Shown here piece after piece: positions 26,242 through 33,518 of a DNA stretch of 64,000 nt (within the stretch, counting starts at the first letter, position 1; every line of letters begins with the position of its first letter). The translations under genes were made by a program, and so were the position numbers. This stretch comes from Bacillus sp. J33 (GTDB taxonomy: Bacteria; Bacillota; Bacilli; Bacillales; Cytobacillaceae): contig NZ_JAEL01000010.1 in assembly GCF_000518885.1 (NCBI RefSeq), positions 1 to 64,000 on the forward strand, written 5' to 3'. The notes beneath the pieces are model-generated. The model did no database searches. It worked only from the letters and a program-made list of their open reading frames with translations, and was not told where the DNA came from.

Positions 26242-26576
26242 AATAATTCCTCCTTAAACAAATTACCCCTTTATTTTTCCTATTATCAGTAATTTTATCC
26301 ATAATAAGGGTATTAAGGATTTATAATAATTTCTCCATTGTTCATGATCATAATAATTTCAAAAATTGATGGCACATACTTATTTCTCAATAGAACTAAG
26401 TCTCTTAATGTGGATTTTGAATAAATAACTCCTTAGCTAACAAAAAAAAGATTGCCGAAGCAATCCTTCTTGATCTCGTACTTCAGTTTGTCAAGTATCC
26501 CAATGGGTAGCTTTGGGTTCAATACCATCAATGGTTAGTCCTAATTTTAATTATGTGTAAGTTGAGTTAATAATAA
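26242..26576. other. Intergenic region with catalase promoter
   Basis: 335 nt. It holds the upstream region of the catalase gene (with a half PerR-like site at 26321-26333) and the terminator at 26442-26467. Nothing else was recognised. Confidence 0.4.
26442..26467 (-). terminator. Terminator of the ABC transporter/lyase operon
   Basis: On the minus strand GATTGC-TTCG-GCAATC (26450-26455 with 26460-26465) forms a C(UUCG)G tetraloop hairpin followed by eight T. It lies 112 nt beyond the lyase stop codon. Confidence 0.85.
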
Positions 26577-28067
26577 TTAAAATTTAAAACCGATTAGTTG
26601 ATCTCGCTTTTGCTTAAGCTCACTGACTGTTCCTTCATAACTTAGCATTTCCCCAGTTAGTATTTCATTTCTGATCTTGATCATTCTAGAAACTTCATCA
26701 GGATTCGGTCCGCCCTGAAGGTTTCGGATTTGAACAAAATATTCAGGGGAGATAATCCTCTGCCATTCTTCCTCGGTAAGGGAGACTGAAACAAATCCTT
26801 GGATGACTTCATTAACTTCCTCCACTTTCCAGTCACAAAGTTCTTTTTGTTCCTTCACAGTCTGTTTGGATATATAGCTGGAGATAGAGTGGGCTTTTCT
26901 GAAAGGTATGCTGTAATCTCTTGATAGGGTGTCTGCCAGTTCAGTGATAGTAATGCAGGATTTCTTCGCCATTTCTCTTGCATGTTCTTTATTGACTTTT
27001 AAGGTAGCAATCACTGCGTACATCAGCTTTAAGACCCGATTGGCATTATTGAAGGCACGATACAAATGGGGCTGTAAATCATCTTCTGTATCCACAATAT
27101 CGCCAAATGGCGTATTATGAACCATATTCATGGCAGCAAAAGCCTCACCATAAGCACTGCTGGCAATGGATCTGGAATGCTCAATAGAAACCGGATTCCG
27201 TTTTTGAGGCATAATGCTGCTGACCTGTACGTAAGGATCAGCAACCAAGAAAGTGCCAAACTCCCTTGTCACATGCTGCAGGAAGTCCTGAATCCACCGG
27301 CCAGTATTCACCATGCAAGTCATAAGGGCAGAAGAAGTCTCAAGCAAGTAATCTGCTCCCCCAATCGAGTCATAGGAGTTCTCAATAATCTTATCAAATC
27401 CCAATAATTCACAAGTTCGGTTACGGCAAATTGGGAAGCCGGTTGTTGTAAGGGCCGCTGCACCCAGCGAAGATTGGTTAACCGTTTTATAGGCAGCCCA
27501 TAATCGCTTAATATCCCGCTGCAGGACATCGTAAATAGCCAGCAGATAATGTCCCAATGTTGTCGGCTGAGCTGGCTGTGTATGTGTATAGCCAGTCATA
27601 TATGTCTCTTTATGCTGTTCAGCCTGCTCCAGCAATGCCTCACTAAGCTGATAGGCACTTCCTAGAAGTTGCAGCAGTCTTTCTCTTAGAACCAACCTGT
27701 ACATGGCAATGCCCATATCATTCCTGCTGCGCGCGATATGAATCTTGCCGGCTAGCTCATCTCCTATTTCTTCTCCTATTTTTGCTTCCATCATAAAGAA
27801 GAGATCTTCAAATTGAGGCTGGTAGCATAACGAACTGGTGTCTGACTGTGCCACTTTATTTATGCCTTCCAGCATAATTTTCGCTTCGTCTTTGGGAATA
27901 ATCCCCTGCTCTGCAAGCATGATTACATGCGCCCGGTGTATATCAAACATGACATGAAATAAATAATCCCTCTGATCATTAAAAACAGGCATCAGCAGTT
28001 CCTCTGCATACGTCTTCCCAGGAAAGGCATAGCCTTCACTTTTGATAAACTCTTCTAATCTGCTCAT
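26577..28067 (-). CDS. Argininosuccinate lyase-like enzyme (fumarase/aspartase superfamily)
   Basis: A 496-residue member of the aspartase/fumarase superfamily. The substrate-binding signature is SSIMPQKRNPVSIEHSRS with the mobile-loop serine, plus HIARSRNDMG and TGYTHTQPAQPTTLGHYL. Canonical ArgH is about 460 residues and opens with an LWGGRF-type segment; this protein opens differently (KTYAEELLMPVFNDQRDYLF) and is about 30 residues longer. It is also the last gene of an ABC-importer operon, with no argG. It should cleave a C-N bond to release fumarate from an imported N-succinyl or aminopolycarboxylate-type compound, as EDDS lyase does. That substrate idea is inference; ordinary ArgH remains possible. 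Confidence 0.8.
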   Translation of the reverse strand: MSRLEEFIKSEGYAFPGKTYAEELLMPVFNDQRDYLFHVMFDIHRAHVIMLAEQGIIPKDEAKIMLEGINKVAQSDTSSLCYQPQFEDLFFMMEAKIGEEIGDELAGKIHIARSRNDMGIAMYRLVLRERLLQLLGSAYQLSEALLEQAEQHKETYMTGYTHTQPAQPTTLGHYLLAIYDVLQRDIKRLWAAYKTVNQSSLGAAALTTTGFPICRNRTCELLGFDKIIENSYDSIGGADYLLETSSALMTCMVNTGRWIQDFLQHVTREFGTFLVADPYVQVSSIMPQKRNPVSIEHSRSIASSAYGEAFAAMNMVHNTPFGDIVDTEDDLQPHLYRAFNNANRVLKLMYAVIATLKVNKEHAREMAKKSCITITELADTLSRDYSIPFRKAHSISSYISKQTVKEQKELCDWKVEEVNEVIQGFVSVSLTEEEWQRIISPEYFVQIRNLQGGPNPDEVSRMIKIRNEILTGEMLSYEGTVSELKQKRDQLIGFKF

Positions 28068-28082
28068 TTTTTCAACTCCGTT

Positions 28083-29783
28083 TTAAGATAATGATTTTTC
28101 AGCTTTAACTCCAAAGAACCGATTCGATATGAAAAGTACAATCGCAATTAATGCTATCTGGATCATTCCGTAAGCTGCAGCCTGCCCCATATTAAACATC
28201 CTTAGCTGATTCATAATCTCGATGGAAATGGGGCGGTTTGAGATGGTGTACAGCAATACGGAAGTTGGAAATTCACCGACTGACTCAACAAAAGCAAGCA
28301 AAGTACCTGATAAAACCCCCGGCATAATAATCGGGAGAATGACTTTCCTGAAAGTATAAAACCACTTAGCACCCAGACTCCTTGAAGCTTCTTCTATGGA
28401 ATCATCTAATTGCTCCAGTACAGCATTGGTTGACCTAACGACTAATGGAATATGACGGATAAAATAAGCCAGCGGCAAAATCCAGAAAGTACCGACAAGG
28501 ATGTTTCCGAACGAAAAGATCGTAGGCTCATTAAAAGCAAAAATTAAGTTCATCCCGATGACGGTAGCCGGCAATGCCCAAGGAATCATGACCAAAATAT
28601 CCACAAAGCTCTTACCGACAAATTTCCGTTTTACCAGAACATAGGAAGCCAATACTCCAAAGACCAGGTTGCCTGCTGTAGCGATAAACGACAGAATCAA
28701 GCTATTTTTCAATGGCTTGAAAATGTTCGGGTCCTGGAACAACAAACGATAGTTTTCAAAGTTAAATACAGATGGATACGTTTGCCATGTCCATGTTCCG
28801 TCTGGCACGAGCGACAGAAGGAGAATCGTGAAATGCGGGAGCAGCAGAATGATCACTCCAACAATTCCTGTAAAAACAAGTGTCCACTTTAAAAAAGGAT
28901 TATTTACTTCACTGCGATGGGCACCAATCCCTTTTGAGGCCATCCGATAATCCTTGCGATTTTGGTACCAGCGCATAAAAAGCAGGAAACTGATGGATAC
29001 GATCGATAATATAACAGATTGCGTGGCGGCAACTTCCATATCCCCATTAATTTTTGAAAAATAAATTTGCAAACTTAAAACCCTGAATCCTCCTGCAAGC
29101 AAAAACGGCGCACTGAAGGAAGCCATCCAGATCATAAATACAAGCAAAGAGGCTGCTACGATAGCTGGTGTTAATAATGGAAAGGTTACTTTCCAAAAAA
29201 CTTTAAAACGGTTTGCTCCCAGATTGTATGCTGCCTCTTCCAAGGAAGGATCAATTTTATTAATAGCTGATGAAACAGTCATATAAAAATACACATACAT
29301 GGTGTAGGCATGAACAATTAAAATGCCTGATACACCGCCAACTTTAAACGGTACCTCATCCAGCCCGAATAAATCTTTAATGGCATTTGGAATCAATCCC
29401 GTTTCCCCATATAAAAACATAAAGGCCATAACCCCTACCAATGATGGGAGAACAATTGGCATGATGGCAGCAGATGCAAAGAAACCTCTGCCTGGAAAAT
29501 CATATCGGTTAAATATGAACGCCAGCGGAATGCCAATAAAAGCACTAACAAGAACACTTAAAATAGAGATATAAACAGAATTCCAAAGGGCTTCCAGATT
29601 AGTCTTGGACTCCTGCGTAAAGAAATCACTGTAATTCCCGAGAGTCATGCTGCCGTCCTTTTGCAAGCTCTCCATAATCGTCCGCAAAGACGGATAAAGC
29701 ACATAGGCCACGAGGACCAATAGGACAGGAATAAGAAGCAGCAGTGTCAGTCTTGTATCCCGATTTTTAATCATGATTATCAC
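28083..29783 (-). CDS. ABC transporter permease, fused two-domain (FbpB/ThiP/AfuB type)
   Basis: A 566-residue membrane protein made of two tandem binding-protein-dependent permease domains. Each has an EAA loop: EEAAYNLGANRFKVFWKVTFPLLTPAI in the first half and EEASRSLGAKWFYTFRKVILPIIMPGV in the second. About 12 membrane segments are expected. The fused layout is typical of iron(III), thiamine, 2-aminoethylphosphonate and hexose-phosphate importers. It overlaps the ATPase gene by 17 nt and ends 16 nt before the lyase gene, so it is co-expressed with both. Confidence 0.9.
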   Translation of the reverse strand: MIIMIKNRDTRLTLLLLIPVLLVLVAYVLYPSLRTIMESLQKDGSMTLGNYSDFFTQESKTNLEALWNSVYISILSVLVSAFIGIPLAFIFNRYDFPGRGFFASAAIMPIVLPSLVGVMAFMFLYGETGLIPNAIKDLFGLDEVPFKVGGVSGILIVHAYTMYVYFYMTVSSAINKIDPSLEEAAYNLGANRFKVFWKVTFPLLTPAIVAASLLVFMIWMASFSAPFLLAGGFRVLSLQIYFSKINGDMEVAATQSVILSIVSISFLLFMRWYQNRKDYRMASKGIGAHRSEVNNPFLKWTLVFTGIVGVIILLLPHFTILLLSLVPDGTWTWQTYPSVFNFENYRLLFQDPNIFKPLKNSLILSFIATAGNLVFGVLASYVLVKRKFVGKSFVDILVMIPWALPATVIGMNLIFAFNEPTIFSFGNILVGTFWILPLAYFIRHIPLVVRSTNAVLEQLDDSIEEASRSLGAKWFYTFRKVILPIIMPGVLSGTLLAFVESVGEFPTSVLLYTISNRPISIEIMNQLRMFNMGQAAAYGMIQIALIAIVLFISNRFFGVKAEKSLS

Positions 29784-30882
29784 CAGTTACGACCGGAATG
29801 ATTCTCATCTGCTCTTCAGGCAGTTCCACCCAGATATGAGATCCCGCCTGCATGTTCCTGGATAAGCCATTATTAAGTGCATTCACTTGAAGCTTTAGTT
29901 CTTGGACCCTGACAATAACATTGATCAGGGAGCCAAAGAAATGCACTTCTTCAACGGTTCCTTTAAAAATATTTTTCCCTTCCGTTTCTTTTTCTAATAT
30001 TTTGATAGATTCTGGGCGGATGGATAAAGCCAGGCCCCCTTTATTTTCCTGATTATAATTAAATGGGCTGTTCCGGATCGCCAGCTCAATAGTGCCCTCA
30101 CCGTTCTGTACATTTACAAAGATAAAACCTTGTTCCATCCTGTCTATTTTTACAGGCAGCAAATTAATTTCTCCGATAAACCCTGCTACGAAATCATTGG
30201 CAGGTTCATTGTAAATTTCCGAAGGTGTCCCCACCTGGTGGCAGACCCCAAAGTTAAATACCGCAATTCGGTCGCTCATGGATAGTGCTTCAGCCTGGTC
30301 ATGGGTCACATAGATAGTCGTAATCTTGTAATCTCTTTGCAATCTTAGGATTTCGCTTCTCATTTCATCACGCAGCTTGGCATCCAAGTTGCTGAGAGGT
30401 TCATCCAGGAGCAAAATCTCCGGTTCTATCACTAATGCCCTTGCCAGCGCAACACGCTGCTGCTGACCTCCGCTTAACTGGCTCACCTGACGATCGGCGT
30501 ATTGCTCAAGCCTCACTTTTTGCAATACATCCTCAACCTTTTTTTTGAGCTCCTTAGAGCCAAGTTTTCTTACCCTTAATCCAAAAGCGACATTTTCAAA
30601 CACCGTCATGTGAGGAAAAAGGGCATAGTTTTGAAAAACCATGCCCGTATTTCTCTTTTCAGGAGGTACACGCGTCATATCCTTATTGCCGAAACGGACA
30701 ACACCTTTAGTAGGATAATAGAATCCAGCAATCATCCGAAGTGTGGTCGTCTTGCCGCATCCACTTGGTCCAAGGAAGGTGAAGAATTCCCCATCCCTTA
30801 TATCAAGATTTAAATGATCGACTGCAATCACCTTTCCAAAGGCTTTTTGGACATTATCAATGTTTATAGACGCCATCCCCAT
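29767..30882 (-). CDS. ABC transporter ATP-binding protein with C-terminal TOBE domain
   Basis: A 371-residue ATPase of the spermidine/iron/AEP importer class. Walker A is GPSGCGKTTTLR, followed by Q-loop FQNYALFPHMTV, signature LSGGQQQRVALARAL, Walker B LLDEPLSNLDAKLR and H-loop YVTHDQAEALS. The last 130 residues form the OB-type TOBE domain (LSIRPESIKI), a site of regulatory binding in related proteins. It starts 8 nt after the binding-protein gene and overlaps the permease gene. Confidence 0.94.
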   Translation of the reverse strand: MGMASINIDNVQKAFGKVIAVDHLNLDIRDGEFFTFLGPSGCGKTTTLRMIAGFYYPTKGVVRFGNKDMTRVPPEKRNTGMVFQNYALFPHMTVFENVAFGLRVRKLGSKELKKKVEDVLQKVRLEQYADRQVSQLSGGQQQRVALARALVIEPEILLLDEPLSNLDAKLRDEMRSEILRLQRDYKITTIYVTHDQAEALSMSDRIAVFNFGVCHQVGTPSEIYNEPANDFVAGFIGEINLLPVKIDRMEQGFIFVNVQNGEGTIELAIRNSPFNYNQENKGGLALSIRPESIKILEKETEGKNIFKGTVEEVHFFGSLINVIVRVQELKLQVNALNNGLSRNMQAGSHIWVELPEEQMRIIPVVTGDNHD

Positions 30883-30890
30883 TACACTTC

Positions 30891-31982
30891 CTATTCTTTA
30901 ATTTCTTTTTCTCCGCTCTTAATGTTTTCATCCCAATACTTCATCCAGCTGTCACTATGCTCCTGAAATACTTTCCAGTCGATATCCATGCTTTTAATCT
31001 CTGTATTGGTGATCCACTCAGGAAGTCCTTCGACATCATCCCTTGTTGGAATCCGATAGAATTCATCAGCAAGGATTTTAGCTGCCTCAGGAGTGTTGAC
31101 AAATTCATAGAATGCTTCTGCCGCTTTTGGATGCGGAGCTTCGTTCACAATCGCAATTCCTTCGGTCAAGACTGGTGTGCCGCTTTCTGGAATAATAAAC
31201 TCAAAAGGATAATTTTTATTTTCTTTTAACATAACGACGTCAGGCATCGCCCAGACAGAAAGGGTTCCTTCCCCTTTGGCCACCTTGTTGTACATCATTT
31301 CAGGGTTCGCAGCGTACTCTTTCGTGTTTGCATCCAATTTTTCAAGCCATTCGTATCCTGCGGCAGTATCATTGGAATCCTTGAAATCACGGTATATCAT
31401 GGCTGAAAAAATGGTTCTCATCGTACCCGATGCCAGCGGATAGCGGATAATGATTTCATCCTTCCACTTAGGATCCAGAAGCTCATCCCAGTCTTTCGGT
31501 GCTTCATCTTCGGACAATTCTTTGCTGTTATACATAATGACTTCCGGTGTTTGGCTTGTGCCGGACCAATGCCAATCCGGATCATGGAAACCTTCCGCCA
31601 GACTACCCGAATAAGAAGGCTCATATGGCTTTAATAGTCCTTCATCTTTAGCCTGATCGAAGTTTACAGATGGTGCTCCCCACCATACATCAGCCTGGGG
31701 ATTGTTTTTCTCGGATCGGATCCGGTCCAGGACCTCCTGTGATCCCATATCAAGCCATTCAACATCAATCTGATATTTTTCCTCGAATTGCTGCTCAAAC
31801 TTTGATAGAATATCTTTTCCATGGGGTGAATATACAACAACCTTATCTTCCAGTTTGTTCTCTTTCTCTGCCGGATCATTTGTATTAGAACTGGATCCTT
31901 GTTCAGAACTGCATGCCGAAAGCATTAATGCAGCAGATATGGATAAAGTGGTAAAAATGGCTGCCCTTTTCTTATTTTTCAT
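30891..31982 (-). CDS. Solute-binding lipoprotein of the Fe3+/AfuA/2-AEP class
   Basis: 363 residues from the ATG at 31982, which has GGGGG 8 nt upstream; a start 30 codons further up runs into the preceding gene and is rejected. The lipobox is LSACSS after an MKNKKRAAIF signal, so it is a membrane-anchored binding protein. The mature domain is a type II periplasmic-binding fold (VVVYSPHGKDILSKFEQQFEEKYQIDVEWLDMG, NNPQADVWWGAPS). The paired tyrosines that bind ferric iron in FbpA are not evident, which favours an organic anion ligand. The phrase DVWWGAP resembles AfuA- or AEP-type binders. Its partners are the permease and ATPase downstream. Confidence 0.88.
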   Translation of the reverse strand: MKNKKRAAIFTTLSISAALMLSACSSEQGSSSNTNDPAEKENKLEDKVVVYSPHGKDILSKFEQQFEEKYQIDVEWLDMGSQEVLDRIRSEKNNPQADVWWGAPSVNFDQAKDEGLLKPYEPSYSGSLAEGFHDPDWHWSGTSQTPEVIMYNSKELSEDEAPKDWDELLDPKWKDEIIIRYPLASGTMRTIFSAMIYRDFKDSNDTAAGYEWLEKLDANTKEYAANPEMMYNKVAKGEGTLSVWAMPDVVMLKENKNYPFEFIIPESGTPVLTEGIAIVNEAPHPKAAEAFYEFVNTPEAAKILADEFYRIPTRDDVEGLPEWITNTEIKSMDIDWKVFQEHSDSWMKYWDENIKSGEKEIKE

Positions 31983-31998
31983 TGAAAAATCCCCCTCA

Positions 31999-33213
31999 TT
32001 ATGAAAATTTAATAATACTTTCATGCTCCCGTAAAAAGAGTGAAACAGCACCAAGCACTCCCGCATGATCACCTAATCGTGAAACCTTCAATTCTACTGA
32101 ACTTGGAAGATAGTGATTCACGATATTGCGCAATCGGGGCAAAATGTAATCAGATGATTTTAAAACACCACCTCCTAAAATAATGATCTCAGGATTCAAT
32201 AAGCTTGCTGCATTAATAATTCCATAAGCTAGTTGCTGGGTGGCCTCTTCAATGACTGAAACCGCTGACTGGTCGCCCTTTTTAGCAAGTGCAAAAGCCA
32301 TTTCCCCCGACAGCTCTGACTGATGAGCCTGCGAATATAGCGGATGATCAGGTTTTTGCTGAATGATTTCCGTCAGCTTTTTTCCAATCGATTTTCCCCC
32401 GGCGACACTTTCCAAATAACCATAGCGGTGAAAGATTGGCTTAAAGTCTTTTTTCATATCTGTTTTATCTGTCACCATATAGCCCATTTCACCTGCAGCG
32501 TTTGCATGTCCCCGGTAAAGCTGATTGTTAATAATAATCCCGCTTCCGATTCCTGTACCGACCGCTATAAACAGAACATTCTGTTTATTTTTCGCATTTC
32601 CCAGCCATTGTTCACCTAGTGCTGCAACATTCACATCGTTGTCTACATGGACAGGAAAAGGGAAATATTTTTCCGCTTCAGCTAAAAAAGGATAGCGGAC
32701 CCAATTCAGACTCGGAGCTTCCAGCACGACTCCACTGGATGTAAGCGTAATCCCAGGTACACCCGCTCCCATTCCAAGCACCTGTTTAAGCGGAATCTGG
32801 CATTCATCCAGCATGGAATGAACTTCTTTAGAGATTTGCTTTAAAAGTCCGGCTTTTAAAAATTGATTCGTTGAGAAACTGCTTGATTGGACAATGTTTC
32901 CTCCCAAATCACTTATAACAGTTTTTACTTTCGTGCCTCCGATATCTGTTCCGATTACATAAGCCGCTTTTTCGTTGAAATAAAGATGGATCGGTCTCCT
33001 TCCTCCTTGTGAAGAAGATTCACCTATTCCCTTTTCATACACCCACTTTTCACCTATCAATTCATCTACCAATAAAGAAACAGTCGGCTTGCTTATGGAA
33101 ATCTTCGCAGCAATCTCAGCCCTTGAAGTCGGTGAATTTTCCTGAATCCATTGAAGTACTCTCTTTTTATTCATTGATTTTATTTGCATAGGTGTCCCAT
33201 TAAAATTCATCAC
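31999..33213 (-). CDS. ROK-family (NagC/XylR-type) transcriptional repressor
   Basis: 404 residues. The N-terminal winged helix is SMNKKRVLQWIQENSPTSRAEIAAKISISKPTVSLLVDELI, followed by an ATPase-like ROK domain with VIGTDIGGTKVKTVISDLGG and VDNDVNVAALGEQW. The zinc-site motif CxCGxxGCxE of classic ROK proteins is absent: the region after GHANAAGEMGYMV reads HRYGYLESVAGG with no cysteine, so sugar-kinase activity or zinc-supported sugar binding may be lost. It is transcribed into the ABC importer genes and is divergent from the PIG-L deacetylase gene. Two palindromes in the shared upstream region fit XylR-like TTAG...CTAA operators. Confidence 0.88.
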   Translation of the reverse strand: MMNFNGTPMQIKSMNKKRVLQWIQENSPTSRAEIAAKISISKPTVSLLVDELIGEKWVYEKGIGESSSQGGRRPIHLYFNEKAAYVIGTDIGGTKVKTVISDLGGNIVQSSSFSTNQFLKAGLLKQISKEVHSMLDECQIPLKQVLGMGAGVPGITLTSSGVVLEAPSLNWVRYPFLAEAEKYFPFPVHVDNDVNVAALGEQWLGNAKNKQNVLFIAVGTGIGSGIIINNQLYRGHANAAGEMGYMVTDKTDMKKDFKPIFHRYGYLESVAGGKSIGKKLTEIIQQKPDHPLYSQAHQSELSGEMAFALAKKGDQSAVSVIEEATQQLAYGIINAASLLNPEIIILGGGVLKSSDYILPRLRNIVNHYLPSSVELKVSRLGDHAGVLGAVSLFLREHESIIKFS

Positions 33214-33235
33214 ATCACGGCCTTAATTGATTTGG

Positions 33236-33252
33236 TTAGTAAACATTACTAA
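33236..33252. promoter_or_regulatory. Putative ROK operator 1
   Basis: TTAGTAA-ACA-TTACTAA is a perfect 7+3+7 inverted repeat, 23 nt upstream of the ROK gene start. XylR-type ROK repressors bind TTAG...CTAA palindromes, so this is a candidate autoregulatory operator. Confidence 0.65.
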
Positions 33253-33427
33253 TTAACTTCAATATAACTTACCTGGTAATCGTATACAACCACATTTTTT
33301 AAATTTTATGATAATTCACACCGTAAGTATGCCTAAAGGATTATTTTAATTAATTAATTTTTCTGAATGTTGAAATTTTTATAACTTTACCATATTATGA
33401 TATTTATTAGGTGGGAGTTTATCTTCA

Positions 33428-33450
33428 GTTAGTTAGGCAGTTTAACTAAC
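33428..33450. promoter_or_regulatory. Putative ROK operator 2
   Basis: GTTAGTTA-N7-TAACTAAC is a perfect 8-bp inverted repeat 69 nt upstream of the PIG-L gene start. It shares the TTAGT/ACTAA half-site with operator 1, so one repressor could control both divergent units. Confidence 0.62.
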
Positions 33451-33518
33451 CCACTTTATACCCAGGAGGAAAGGAGGGTAAAATCGTTATATAAAAAATT
33501 TGAAAGGGGTTACACATT

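Noticed and set aside
26321-26335. PerR box upstream of catalase
   Set aside because: Only the first half matches the consensus; too weak to list as a site.
26577-28067. Canonical argH
   Set aside because: The superfamily signature is present, but the N-terminus, length, importer operon and absence of argG argue against plain arginine biosynthesis; kept as argininosuccinate-lyase-like.
30891-32072. Longer SBP reading frame with a start at 32072
   Set aside because: The extra 30 residues overlap the ROK gene and precede a normal lipoprotein signal; the ATG at 31982 has the ribosome binding site.
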